A DNA stretch of 64,000 nt from Alteromonas sp. LMIT006 (lineage in GTDB: Bacteria; Pseudomonadota; Gammaproteobacteria; Enterobacterales; Alteromonadaceae), in the NCBI RefSeq assembly GCF_024300645.1, contig NZ_CP101291.1, positions 620,001 through 684,000 of the forward strand. Reading direction: 5' to 3'. The position numbers were made by a program, and so were the translations under genes. Each line of letters starts with the position of its first letter. Within the stretch, counting starts at the first letter, position 1. The notes below the pieces were generated by a model. That model worked only from the letters and a program-made list of their open reading frames with translations. It searched no databases and was not told the origin of the DNA. Shown here in pieces: positions 35,125 through 44,800 of the stretch.

Positions 35125-36096
35125 TTATTTATTTAGAAATAGTACCGTCGTAACGGGTTGGTCGGTAAACACACCATCCACTTTAAGCGTTTCAAATATC
35201 AGTTGTAACTGCTCTTTTGGTGAACTTGCCAAAATCAACGCATCATCGCGGTGGGTATACGGGTGAACCACCAAGTTTGTTGTTTGTAATGCGCTCCAAA
35301 AAGCGGTTGGCTTTTGCGTATCCATATCGTACAACTGTGGCAACCACGGTCCGATTCCATCAATGATTTTCGCCATTTGAGCAACACCTTCTTCCGTCTT
35401 TAGCGCATCATAATCGGTGCTCGATTCCGTCCAATCATTTTCGGCAATAAGCTGAACCAACTTGGTTTGCAAACCGTATTGCTGTCGCAAAGCTTGAGTC
35501 GCGATCCAATCAAAGCACTGCGTAATCACTGGTGCTTCCTTTGTATTCATGCCAGCTTGATTTAATGACTCTACATATATTTTAAGGATGTCTTGGCCCT
35601 GCTCAGCATGCCAAGCGGGGGCTTTTAGTTCGGGATACCAACCTACCTGACGGCCAAATTGACGATTGAGCTCAGTGATTAATTCAACTTGCTCATCCCA
35701 AGTGCTGATCTGGAAACCTTGCTTGGCGCGATATCGTTGCGGATAGACTTGTTGCAGCTGAGCGTCTTGACGCTCGTATTTATTGAGTCGCTTGATCTCC
35801 GCCAAAGTAAAATCAATCGCGTAAAATTGTCCGTCTTCGCGCGCTCTATCTGGAAACACCTGGGCCACATTGGTCGTCGTTTGTAACACAATATCGTGCA
35901 GAACAATGAGCTGACCATCTTTTGTTAAAACCAAATCTTGTTCTATGTAATCGACACCTTGCGCATACGCTAAAACTGCAGCTTCCAAAGTGTGCTCAGG
36001 CAAATACCCTGATGCGCCACGATGTGCAATAACCACCGGTTGTGCAAAAACATTCGCTACATACCCGAGCAAGCATAAAAGAAGTATCGCGCGCAT
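35125..36096 (-). CDS. glpQ: Periplasmic glycerophosphodiester phosphodiesterase
   Basis: A 323-aa GlpQ-type enzyme cleaving glycerophosphodiesters from phospholipid turnover to glycerol-3-phosphate and an alcohol. Signal peptide MRAILLLCLLGYVANVFA, then VIAHRGASGYLPEHTLEA with the catalytic His, VDYIEQDLVLTKDGQLIVLHD with metal-binding acids and the second His. The C-terminus has DGVFTDQPV. No glpT neighbour is present; it stands alone, divergent from the HEPN gene. Confidence 0.92.
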   Translation of the reverse strand: MRAILLLCLLGYVANVFAQPVVIAHRGASGYLPEHTLEAAVLAYAQGVDYIEQDLVLTKDGQLIVLHDIVLQTTTNVAQVFPDRAREDGQFYAIDFTLAEIKRLNKYERQDAQLQQVYPQRYRAKQGFQISTWDEQVELITELNRQFGRQVGWYPELKAPAWHAEQGQDILKIYVESLNQAGMNTKEAPVITQCFDWIATQALRQQYGLQTKLVQLIAENDWTESSTDYDALKTEEGVAQMAKIIDGIGPWLPQLYDMDTQKPTAFWSALQTTNLVVHPYTHRDDALILASSPKEQLQLIFETLKVDGVFTDQPVTTVLFLNK

Positions 36097-36191
36097 AATG
36101 CCCCCTAATGAAACAAACCATCGTAGAGACTACAAAAAATGTATGACATTTTTGTGATTTGATTTATTGTATATTCATAATACGGATACGG

Positions 36192-36878
36192 ATGGAACGT
36201 ATGATCATTCGACACGCAACGTTAAAAGCCAAACAACGCCAAGAGCGTGACAAGTTTCCCAGTGCAGTGGGCACCCGCATCCACCGAGCGTTGAGCTGGC
36301 TCGATCGGGCTGAGCAAAGTGACGGGGATTTAGACAGTCAGTTTATCTTTTTGTGGATTGCGTTCAATGCGGCCTACGGTCAGGAGCACGAAAACTTCTA
36401 CAACAACGAAACCGAGTTATTCAGTCGCTTCATCGCTAAATTAGTCGAGTTGGATAAAAATAAAGCTTTATATGAATTAGCCTGGCAGCAATTTTCCTCA
36501 CACATCCGTGTATTGCTCGACAATCAATACGTGTTTCAGCCTTTTTGGGAGTTTCAAAAAGGTAAAATAGAAGAGAGCGCTTGGCAACGACAATTTGCTC
36601 AAGAAAAGGGGCTGATTAATGTTGCCTTATCCACAGAGCGTACGGACAAAGTGTTGAGTATTATTTTGCGACGTCTTTATACCCTTCGCAATCAGCTGAT
36701 GCATGGTGGCGCGACGTGGAATGGTCAGGTGAATCGAGCTCAAATTACTGACGCGGTGGCGATTTTGGAATGCTTAGTCCCGATTGTGATAGACTTAATG
36801 CTCGATCATCCTTTGAAGTTTTTGGGCGCGCCAAGTTATCCGTTGATCGGCGAGTTCGATGTTGATTTTAAAAAATAA
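36192..36878 (+). CDS. HEPN-domain protein of unknown function
   Basis: A 228-aa, mostly helical protein. Near residue 175 it carries RNQLMH, the R-x4-H motif of HEPN nucleases, within LYTLRNQLMHGGATWNGQVNR, which resembles the Apea-like HEPN group. The N-terminal half (LSWLDRAEQSDGDLDSQFIFLWIAFNAAYG) is also typical of that group. HEPN proteins with this motif are often RNases in toxin or defence modules, but many are uncharacterised. No nucleotidyltransferase partner is adjacent; DUF2058 follows after 12 bases. Starts at 36192 or 36201 are equally possible. Confidence 0.65.
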   Translation: MERMIIRHATLKAKQRQERDKFPSAVGTRIHRALSWLDRAEQSDGDLDSQFIFLWIAFNAAYGQEHENFYNNETELFSRFIAKLVELDKNKALYELAWQQFSSHIRVLLDNQYVFQPFWEFQKGKIEESAWQRQFAQEKGLINVALSTERTDKVLSIILRRLYTLRNQLMHGGATWNGQVNRAQITDAVAILECLVPIVIDLMLDHPLKFLGAPSYPLIGEFDVDFKK

Positions 36879-36890
36879 GCGAGTTTCCCT

Positions 36891-37403
36891 GTGTCATTAA
36901 AAGACCAATTGTTAAAGGCCGGCTTGGTCAATCAAAAGCAAGCCACCAAGGCCGCCAAAAAGAAGAAAAAATCCCGTACCCTTGCCAATGAAGTCAAGGC
37001 GGAGGTTGAAGCCAAACGTCAAGCGGAGCTCGAACGCTCCAAGGCGCTTAACGAGGCACAACAGGCTGAGCGCCGCGAGCGCGAAATCGCTGCGCAAATC
37101 AAACAACTGATCAACGTGAATATCGTGGCGCACAAAGGCGATGAAAAATACAATTTCGTCGTCGATGGCAAAATCAAAACCATTTACGTAACCGAAGCCA
37201 TTCGCAAATCGCTGCTCAATGGACAACTGGTTATTGTTGTGGCTGACGGTGTGTACAAGGTGATCCCCGGTGGTGTGGGCAACAAAATTGAAGAGCGCAT
37301 GCCAGACCTTGTGATCCGCCCTGCACCCGAGGATGCAGTGGACGAAGTAGACGAAGATGACCCATACAAAGACTTTGTCGTGCCCGACGATTTGATGTGG
37401 TAA
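36891..37403 (+). CDS. yaiL: DUF2058 family protein (YaiL)
   Basis: A 170-aa protein starting with GTG. The first 75 residues are a highly charged coiled coil beginning SLKDQLLKAGLVNQKQATKAAKKKKK, followed by a compact domain (about 75-140: HKGDEKYNFVVDGKIKTIYVTEAIRKSLLNGQLVIVV) and an acidic tail. This is the complete DUF2058/YaiL layout of gammaproteobacteria; the family is described as nucleoid- or nucleic-acid-associated but has no firm function. A 166-codon open frame on the opposite strand is a compositional shadow. Confidence 0.88.
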   Translation: MSLKDQLLKAGLVNQKQATKAAKKKKKSRTLANEVKAEVEAKRQAELERSKALNEAQQAERREREIAAQIKQLINVNIVAHKGDEKYNFVVDGKIKTIYVTEAIRKSLLNGQLVIVVADGVYKVIPGGVGNKIEERMPDLVIRPAPEDAVDEVDEDDPYKDFVVPDDLMW

Positions 37404-37439
37404 TGCAGTCAATACAATAATAAAGAGAAGCCTAACGAC

Positions 37440-38099
37440 ATGAACATAAATTCCCTACTCAATGAGCGACACTCTTGTCGCGCGTTTTTAGACAAACCAG
37501 TACCAGCGGAGACGTTGGAACAGATTTTTGCTTTAGCTCAGCGAGCCCCGTCCAACTGCAACGTGCAACCTTGGCAAACGCTGGTGGTTTCAGGCGAACA
37601 AAAAGATGCCCTAAGCCAAGCTTTAGTCCATGCGGTGATGCAACAACAACCGCCGAATCCTGATTTTAATTGGGCGATTGCTTATCAAAATGAACACCGC
37701 GAACGTCAGTTTGGCTCAGCTAATGCCTTGTATAGCGCAATGGGCATCGCCAGAGAAGACAAGCGCGCTAGACAGATGGCGATGCTCCGGAACTGGCAGT
37801 TTTTTGATGCGCCGCACGTGGCGATTTTTACCATGGATAAATACCTCGACATTATGGGCGCGGTCGATATGGGCATTTATGCGCAATCGCTGTCTTTGAT
37901 CATGCAGCAGCACGGCATCAGCAATTGTATGCAGGGTGCGTTAGGTCAATTCCCAGATCCCATACGCGAGATGTTTGGGCTTCCCGAAGAACGAGGGGTG
38001 TTATTTGGCATGTCATTTGGCTATGCCGACCCGGATGCGCCAGCCAATCAAGTGCGCACAACACGCGAAGACCTCAAGACTAACGTACAGTTTTTTTAA
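37440..38099 (+). CDS. Nitroreductase family protein
   Basis: A 219-aa flavin-dependent oxidoreductase of the nitroreductase fold. Seen: LLNERHSCRAFLDKPVPAETLEQIFALAQRAPSNCNVQPWQ, the FMN-binding N-terminus (R10, S11-equivalent, PSNCNVQPW), and GVLFGMSFGYADPDAPANQVRTTRE near the end. The natural substrate is unknown; relatives reduce nitroaromatics and quinones with NAD(P)H. It follows DUF2058 by 36 bases and precedes the glutaredoxin-like gene, which has its own TATAAT at 38115-38120. Confidence 0.9.
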   Translation: MNINSLLNERHSCRAFLDKPVPAETLEQIFALAQRAPSNCNVQPWQTLVVSGEQKDALSQALVHAVMQQQPPNPDFNWAIAYQNEHRERQFGSANALYSAMGIAREDKRARQMAMLRNWQFFDAPHVAIFTMDKYLDIMGAVDMGIYAQSLSLIMQQHGISNCMQGALGQFPDPIREMFGLPEERGVLFGMSFGYADPDAPANQVRTTREDLKTNVQFF

Positions 38100-38153
38100 T
38101 CCTGATTGTGCGTGTATAATACGGCCTCTTTTTAAGGTCGTTTGAGGCGAGAT

Positions 38154-38522
38154 ATGTTGGTCAAAATAGTGCGCAATGCGCTGGGTTACGTGTTTGTATT
38201 GCTTGATTTGCTGACTCGAGGCTTGCCTCGTAAGCGCAGTGTGGAAGAACAAAACGCCATTGCCGAGCAAACGTCACACCTGACTTTGTATCATTTTCGC
38301 GCGTGTCCATTTTGTATTAAAGTACGCCGGGCGATGTTCAAACTCAGTCTTCCCATTGCCAAAAAATCCGTCACCGAAGGCTCCCCTTATCGCACTGAAC
38401 TCGAACAAGGCGGGGGACGAATCAAAGTGCCCTGTTTGCGTATTGACCAAGCCGATGGCACCACTCAATGGATGTACGAATCAAACGATATCATTGCTTA
38501 CTTGCGTCAACATTATAGCTAG
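38154..38522 (+). CDS. Membrane-anchored glutaredoxin-like protein
   Basis: A 122-aa thioredoxin-fold protein with the glutaredoxin active site CPFC (in YHFRACPFCIKVRRAM), the cis-proline segment KVPCLRI and the C-terminal YESNDIIAYL. An N-terminal 30-residue extension has a hydrophobic stretch (LGYVFVLLDLL) that may anchor it to the membrane. Start at 38154 chosen because AGGCGAG precedes it; an upstream TTG is possible. Likely reduces disulfides or glutathione adducts; the partner is unknown. Confidence 0.82.
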   Translation: MLVKIVRNALGYVFVLLDLLTRGLPRKRSVEEQNAIAEQTSHLTLYHFRACPFCIKVRRAMFKLSLPIAKKSVTEGSPYRTELEQGGGRIKVPCLRIDQADGTTQWMYESNDIIAYLRQHYS

Positions 38523-38532
38523 TTGACCTGAT

Positions 38533-39414
38533 GTGACTTGGGTCTTTTTTACCTTTCTTGCCGCGTTTAGCCAAGCGTGGCGCAACGCTTTTCAAAGCCA
38601 GCTCAGCGGCACTTTATCCGTTTGTGGAGTTACACTGGCCAGATTTTTGTGGGCAGGACCACTTGCGATTGTCTATGTCATCGCACTTGAACAAACAGAG
38701 CTTGGTGTCATCCGTGAATTCCCGTTTGCCTTTTGGCAGTTTTGTGTTTTGGCTGGGGTCATGCAGATTGTCGCGACGGGGCTTATGGTGGTGCTGTTTA
38801 AACAAAAAAACTTTGCCATTGGGGCAGGGCTTGCCAAATGCGAGGCGCCCGTCTCGGCTGTATTGGGGATCTTGTTTTTTGGTACGACGTTGTCCTTGTA
38901 CGGTTGGGTGGGTGTCGTGATAGGTGGCATCGCGGTCATGATGTTTTCGCTGTCCGGTGGGATTCGAACCATCAGTTGGAAAACCGCAGGCATCGGCTTA
39001 GCCTCAAGTACTGCGTTTGCGTTGACCTCTTTATGGGTTCGCGAGGCAAGTTTAGTGCTGGAGGGGCATTTTTTGGTGCGAGCCTCATGGGTATTACTCG
39101 TGGTGATCCTATTTCAAACGGTGGTCCTAGTCGGATATATGTGGCAACGTGAACGCACCCATTTGGTCTTGATGTTTCGTCGCCCGAAATTGGTTGTTTT
39201 TACCAGTGTGGCGAGCTTTCTGGGTTCGTTTGGCTGGTTCCATGCCATGGCATTAATGGCCGTTCCTTTGGTCAAAACGCTCGGGCAGGTTGAAATATTT
39301 TTTATGATGCTGGTCTCGGTCGTGTACCTCAAAACCCCTATCCCCAAAAAAGACATGCTCGCGCTCATGCTCGTCGCCATTGCAGCTATTCTGGTTATGT
39401 GGCCACAGGCGTAA
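38533..39414 (+). CDS. EamA-family (DMT) transporter
   Basis: A 293-aa inner-membrane protein with about ten hydrophobic helices in two EamA halves (TWVFFTFLAAFSQAWRNAFQ; FTSVASFLGSFGWFHAMALM...PIPKKDMLALMLVAIAAILVMWPQA). The start is GTG at 38533, ten bases after the glutaredoxin stop; the ATG overlapping it is immediately followed by a stop. Substrate unknown. The frame continues after the TAA for 67 codons as a further membrane-like stretch (39415-39618). Confidence 0.82.
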   Translation: MTWVFFTFLAAFSQAWRNAFQSQLSGTLSVCGVTLARFLWAGPLAIVYVIALEQTELGVIREFPFAFWQFCVLAGVMQIVATGLMVVLFKQKNFAIGAGLAKCEAPVSAVLGILFFGTTLSLYGWVGVVIGGIAVMMFSLSGGIRTISWKTAGIGLASSTAFALTSLWVREASLVLEGHFLVRASWVLLVVILFQTVVLVGYMWQRERTHLVLMFRRPKLVVFTSVASFLGSFGWFHAMALMAVPLVKTLGQVEIFFMMLVSVVYLKTPIPKKDMLALMLVAIAAILVMWPQA

Positions 39415-39618
39415 TTTGCTAATTCCCTATTTTGTTATACAGTTAACCTTGCCTCCATTGCGGGCATGTTTATTAGCTTTGGCTATCAATTTGTTTCCGA
39501 GGCACCGGCGGATTTGTACTCAGGCGCCGCGTTAGCTTTTACTATCGCAATTTTTGTTGTGGCTTTTTTGTTACTGTGGTTTGCTTCGAGTATGCTTCAA
39601 AAGGGCTTGCTGACATAG
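39415..39618 (+). pseudogene. Remnant of a membrane-protein gene
   Basis: In the same frame as the EamA gene and directly after its stop, 67 sense codons read as a hydrophobic two-helix stretch (ASIAGMFISFGYQFVSEAPADLY; ALAFTIAIFVVAFLLLWFASSML) before a TAG. There is no start with a ribosome site near its beginning; ATG occurs only inside, at about 39463. It is best read as the tail of a lost membrane gene. The remainder of 39415-39790 holds only the small minus-strand ORF listed next. Confidence 0.35.
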
Positions 39619-39622
39619 CGTT

Positions 39623-39736
39623 TTATACTTTTACAATCACCAGCGTCAGTGGTTGTATGCTTAATGGCCTTTGCGTAACAAACGTCGCAAACTCTTCAGT
39701 ATCACTGTGCCAAATACTGACTTTGGTACTACTCAT
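39623..39736 (-). CDS. Possible 37-aa ORF on the minus strand
   Basis: An ATG-started frame (MSSTKVSIWHSDTEEFATF...LVIVKV) with protein-like character but no recognised family. CCTTCCC-like purine-poor sequence precedes it, so translation is doubtful. It lies downstream of the lipoprotein gene on the same strand and may be another gene fragment. Confidence 0.2.
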   Translation of the reverse strand: MSSTKVSIWHSDTEEFATFVTQRPLSIQPLTLVIVKV

Positions 39737-39790
39737 AAAACCCAAAGGGAAGGGGATTTGATGAGTATCAAAGGACAAATTGACTATCAC

Positions 39791-40231
39791 CTATACTCGC
39801 GCATTGGGTGTTTTGTACACATAGCCTAATAACTGTTTTGTCTCATCAAGTTGGTAAATTTCAGGTTCCACAAAACCAAAAATGCGATGTTTTTTTTGAA
39901 AATCTTCTACGGTACTTGGCAACAGATTGATTGCTTGCCCAGTCAAGGTAAAACTGACCAGCTCCATCAGTTCTTCTACTGAACTATTTGGGTATTCGCG
40001 CTTAACCTCTATCCTTACCACGGCCACTTCTTGCCCTGTAATGACACTCGCGACTAAATCCACAGATCGTTTGCTCTCGGGTAAAAAAGCGATTTGGTTC
40101 AGCGAGTGGTGCATAGCTTGTGCTTGGTGAGCGCTATACAAGAGTGGAGTTGTACGCTCAGTCTGAGGCGAGCAGCCAATGCAACACGCTAAGCACAAAA
40201 AAGTTAAGAATGGGGAGTTGTATAAATTCAT
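39791..40231 (-). CDS. Probable lipoprotein of unknown function
   Basis: A 146-aa protein with an N-terminal hydrophobic segment ending CLACCIGC-S, resembling a lipobox with Cys20 as the likely lipidated residue, although the -3 position is Cys rather than Leu. The mature part is soluble and charged (SVDLVASVITGQEVAVVRIEVKREYPNSSVEELMELVSF). I recognise no domain. It is isolated between remnants and the divergent ParS-like gene. Confidence 0.55.
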   Translation of the reverse strand: MNLYNSPFLTFLCLACCIGCSPQTERTTPLLYSAHQAQAMHHSLNQIAFLPESKRSVDLVASVITGQEVAVVRIEVKREYPNSSVEELMELVSFTLTGQAINLLPSTVEDFQKKHRIFGFVEPEIYQLDETKQLLGYVYKTPNARV

Positions 40232-40335
40232 CCTACATATACGGAAAGATATGTAGAGCGGTTTGTTATTTGCTGCGCAATGATCTTTGTAACGGCCAAA
40301 CCTTTATAAATATAAAACATTGCATAGATAAGCTT

Positions 40336-40587
40336 ATGACCAGAGTCAATTTTATTACACAGCTAAACGCCTTACTGGAACAAAACGAGATCATCGACTT
40401 GTCTCCCGTTATTGATCACCTGATCATGGTGATGGGGGATAATTTACAAGATATGGCGGCGTGGCTAACAGTTCCTCGACAGGAATTTGGTAACCAGTCG
40501 GCTTTGGCACTCATCCAAAAACAGGACGTTGTGCCCGTCAAAGAAGCTCTTCGCAAAATCTTGGAGCAAGACAGTCGAATCGGATAA
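40336..40587 (+). CDS. Solitary MbcA/ParS/Xre C-terminal-like (DUF2384-type) protein
   Basis: An 83-aa protein whose second half (AAWLTVPRQEFGNQSALALIQKQDVVPVKEALRKIL) follows the DUF2384 pattern: W-L..P-..F-G-..P-L-L......V...L..I. That domain forms the toxin-binding C-terminus of ParS/Xre antitoxins of RES-domain toxins. No RES toxin gene or helix-turn-helix is adjacent. The longer frame from 40120 overlaps the lipoprotein gene and is rejected. It may be an orphan antitoxin or an unrelated small regulator. Confidence 0.5.
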   Translation: MTRVNFITQLNALLEQNEIIDLSPVIDHLIMVMGDNLQDMAAWLTVPRQEFGNQSALALIQKQDVVPVKEALRKILEQDSRIG

Positions 40588-40697
40588 TCTAATCATCTGT
40601 TGCCAAAAGCAACATATCTTTGTCCTCAAAAATTTTCAGTCCTTTTACTCCCGACTTCTCATGCTATAGTTAACTTTCTCTTACAACTGGGATCAGC

Positions 40698-41894
40698 ATG
40701 TTTCGATTTATTCACACCTCAGATTTGCACATTGGGCGACACTTCAACTACATCAGCCTGCATGACGAACAAGCGCATATGCTTGATCAGATCTTAGCAT
40801 ATTGTGAACAAAACCGAGTCGATGCGCTGATCATCGCTGGCGATGTGTACGACAATTCAACACCCGCCCGTGAAGCTATTGCGCTGTTTGAATCGTTTCT
40901 CGACCGCTGCCGAGATGAGCTGAATATCCCTGTCGTATTGATTTCAGGTAATCACGATTGCCCCGTGCGTTTGGGGATGAACAAAAAGGCTGTGAGGCGG
41001 GCCGGTTTGTATTTACTCACTGACTTAAAAGACGTCACTCAGCCTGTGATATTGGGCGACGATGAGCCGGTGTATTTTTATGGCATTCCTTTTTGTGATC
41101 CAATCTCCGTGCGAGCTGCGACAGGTGACTCGGTCAAAACCTATGACGAAGCCCACACCTTGTTGGTAGAGCAAGTCAAAGCGGCGCATACATCAAACTC
41201 GCCCAAAGTGTTGCTGAGCCATTGCTTTGTACAAGGCGGTAAAGTCACTGATTCAGAGCGTACGTTAAGCGTTGGGGGAAGCGATCAAGTGAGTGCCGAG
41301 CCAATGATGGATTTTGATTATGTCGCGCTAGGGCATTTGCACAGCGCTCATCACAAAGGCGCAGAACATATTCGCTATTGTGGCTCTCCATTAAAATACT
41401 CGTTATCCGAAGCGAACCATGATAAATCCGTGACCTTAGTGACACTTTCCCAAGGGGAATCCCAGTATGATCTGCTCCCTATTTCCCCTTTACGGGATGT
41501 CCGAATCATAAAAAATACCTTTGAGGATATTCTTAAGGATGCGCCAAGCGATCCCAATCCAGATGATTTTATTCGTATCGAATTAACGGATGTCAAACGC
41601 GCGCACAATCCATTAAGTCGCTTGCGTGAGTATTACCCTAATATCGTGGAGCTGCGTAATACGGGGTTAGAACAAAGTAAGTTATCAACGGGGCACGCTC
41701 AATCTCAGGTGGCCAATATCAAACAGCGTTCCGCACAAGACATCGTTCAAGATTTTTATACAAGTGAGGGGCTTTCAAACATGGATGATACACAAACCCA
41801 ATTACTTAACAACGCAATTAACTCGGTTAGCTCAGGGAACATAGATGATGCAAAAGAGATGGCACATACTGAGAACACAGAGGATCTAGTATGA
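40698..41894 (+). CDS. sbcD: SbcD nuclease subunit
   Basis: A 398-aa metallophosphoesterase, the nuclease of the SbcCD (Mre11-Rad50-like) complex that cleaves hairpins and protein-blocked DNA ends. Seen: FIHTSDLHIGRHF (metal motif I), IIAGDVYDNS (II), LISGNHDCPVRL (III), and VLLSHCFV and VALGHLHSAHH (IV/V). A -10-like TATAGT lies at 40665-40670. Its end overlaps sbcC by four bases (ATGA), giving coupled synthesis. Confidence 0.95.
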   Translation: MFRFIHTSDLHIGRHFNYISLHDEQAHMLDQILAYCEQNRVDALIIAGDVYDNSTPAREAIALFESFLDRCRDELNIPVVLISGNHDCPVRLGMNKKAVRRAGLYLLTDLKDVTQPVILGDDEPVYFYGIPFCDPISVRAATGDSVKTYDEAHTLLVEQVKAAHTSNSPKVLLSHCFVQGGKVTDSERTLSVGGSDQVSAEPMMDFDYVALGHLHSAHHKGAEHIRYCGSPLKYSLSEANHDKSVTLVTLSQGESQYDLLPISPLRDVRIIKNTFEDILKDAPSDPNPDDFIRIELTDVKRAHNPLSRLREYYPNIVELRNTGLEQSKLSTGHAQSQVANIKQRSAQDIVQDFYTSEGLSNMDDTQTQLLNNAINSVSSGNIDDAKEMAHTENTEDLV

Positions 41895-44800
41895 AGTTAT
41901 TATCCTTGAGCGTGCGCAGCATTGGTCCTTATGCAGATGAGCAAATCGTTGATTTTACCAAGTTTGGACACAACCCGATCTTCTTGATTGAAGGACCCAC
42001 AGGAGCGGGTAAATCCACTATTTTAAACGCCATCACATTTGCTTTTTATGGCGAAGCCGGTATCGATACGAGTCAAAATAAACGCTTGCTGTGTGACCAT
42101 TGTATTCCGGATGGCACAGCTTCAGTAATATTGATGTTTGAAGTGCGTGGGCAAGCCTATCGGATCATCAGAAAACCCAAATATCATCCACCTAAACTCA
42201 AAAACGAAAAACCCGAAACCGTTGAGCTTTCGATACTAAACGACGAGGGTGAGTGGGCAGATTTTGCCGAGCAAAAGCGAGAAACCGACCTCAAAATCAA
42301 ACACATAATTGGACTGACCGCTGAACAATTTGCGCAAGTCATTGTATTGCCTCAAGGTCAATTTCGCGAAATCATCACCTCATCATCTGCGGTACGTGAA
42401 AAAATCTACGCAACCTTGTTTAGCACCACTATGTACCAAGATATTACCAATCATCTTCTTGAGCAGTATAAGAAACTCAAATCAGACAATGCGCATGGGC
42501 TTACTCAACGAGCGAATCTTTTTGCCAGTGTCGAGGTGCAAAATAAAGAAGCCCTCAATACGAAAATAGAAGCCGCCACCACTGTGCAACAGGATGCAGA
42601 CAGTGCATACAAAACGGCGGTTGCCGAACAAACCAAAGCGCAACAAACCTTTGATAAAAGCAGTGCGCTTGCTGAGCTGTTCACCAAGCACGAACAGGCG
42701 CTGGCAGAACAAGCAAGGCTCAATGCATCCACAGCATCCATTGCGCAACATCAACGCACAGTCAAACAAATTGAAGCTGCGCTATATTTAGCGCCGTTTG
42801 CGCAACAGCGCATCCAAGCAAACGGTCGTCTTGACCACGCGGTGAGGGATAACGAGCAAAAGCAAGCTGACCTTGAGACTCGTCACAAACAACTGGAACA
42901 AACATCGACTGCGCTTGCTCAAGCCACTCAATCTGCCGCACAAATTCCAGCATTGAATACTGAAAAAACCACGTTAGACACCGCCCAAAAACAGCTCACT
43001 CAACTCGAACAAATAATCACTCAGCAAACGAGCAAGCAACAACACGTCGGCTCACTACAACAAGGGCTAACGCAAGCCACGCAACAAGTTGAAGCAGATG
43101 AAGCACGTTTGACCAAGCTATTGAGTGATATTACGACCCGACAAGATATAGCAAAGACTGAATCGTCGTGGTTAACCAAGCTTCATGCTGCGCAACAAGT
43201 CAAAACCCAAATCGTCGAGCGGGATAAGGTCGCTACCAACATCAAAGAGGCTGAAGCCAGTATTGCCAAAGGGAAAACGGCTATTGCTGAACAAGAGCAA
43301 GTGGTCTCAAAGGAGGAGCAGGCAAGACAAACTTTGCAAATGCATTGGCACCAAAACCAAGCATATGTCTTGGCTCAAACACTGCAGTCCAATGCCCCGT
43401 GTTTGGTGTGTGGGAGCACAGAACACCCCGAGCCAGCCAAAGCCTTGGTCGGAGTACCCAATGTCACTCAAGAGGCCATTGATGATGCATTGAAAGTAGA
43501 ACAAGACGCGCGTGTAAAATTAGAGCAGTATCACAATCGATTTGAAACGGTACAAACCGAGCTTAAACAGGCACAAGTCACCTTGCAAACCTGCCTTGAT
43601 GCCTTAGGCGAACACCGCTCATTAAGTGAATCCGACATTGACACAAGGATCGGTCAGCTCCAAACACACATTACTCAAGCCCAGCAAGCCAGTCGGTGCG
43701 TTGTGACGCTGCAACAACAGGCCAAAACGTTGCAGCAATCTATTGATTCCCAACGTACACAAATACAAACATCGGTGAATACGATAGAGGGATTAAAAGG
43801 TCAGCTTACCCAGTTACAGCAGGATCACGATGAGTTGATAACGCAGATACCTGACTCGATGCGAGATACGGCGGCCGTCAATGCACGTCTGCAAACTGTG
43901 ACAAGTACTATTTCTAGGTTAGAACACGCGCTCTGTGAAGCGCAAAAAGCAGAACAAAATGCAACCAATACACTCGCTGCCGCACAAGCTAACGCGGAAA
44001 ATGCCCAGAAACAGCTTATTTTAGAGCAGGAGGCTTTGGATAAAGCAACAAAAGAGTGGGAAACACAACTTGCCAAGAGTCCATTATCTGATGAGGCGGC
44101 TTATCAAGCAGCAATCCAGCAAACTGAACAGTCAGACACTCTGAAAGAGCAGATAACGTCTCACGACAATGCGCTCACTGCCAATACGGTGTTACTCGCC
44201 CAACTCGATGAGCAACTGCAGGATAAACAGCGCCCCGACTTAGAAGCGCTACAAACAGTATTGGAAAATACCCAGGCTAAGGTGACTGAAACATTAGCAC
44301 AACGTGATGATGCCAATCGTGAGTTACAACGCTTAACTCACGTCGCTGATGAACTCACTAAGCTAGATGCGGCGAATCACAATCTGCGTGCACAGCTCGA
44401 TGCGATTGAACCACTGGCCAAAATTGCCAATGGCGATACGGACAACAAAGTCAGCCTACATCGCTATGTGTTAGGCGTCATGCTAGATGATGTGCTCAGT
44501 GTCGCCTCGGACCATTTGACCCATATGACGCGAGGACAATTTCATTTTGAGCGACTCACCGACAGCAAAGGGCGGGGCGGCAAAGGACTCGACTTAGGGG
44601 TAGTCGACAATCACACCGGTACGTTGCGCGAGGTGAGTTCACTATCTGGAGGCGAATCCTTCATTGCGTCGATGGCCTTAGCGCTCGCACTTTCACAAGT
44701 CGTGCAAGAGTATGCTGGCGGTATTCAGCTGGAAACGCTGTTTATTGATGAAGGCTTTGGCTCATTGGACAGTGATATTTTGCAACTTGTGATCAATGTC

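Noticed and set aside
36912-37412. 166-codon open frame antisense to DUF2058
   Set aside because: It mirrors the biased Lys/Glu/Ala coding of the real gene, has no recognisable domain, and DUF2058 is complete on the other strand.
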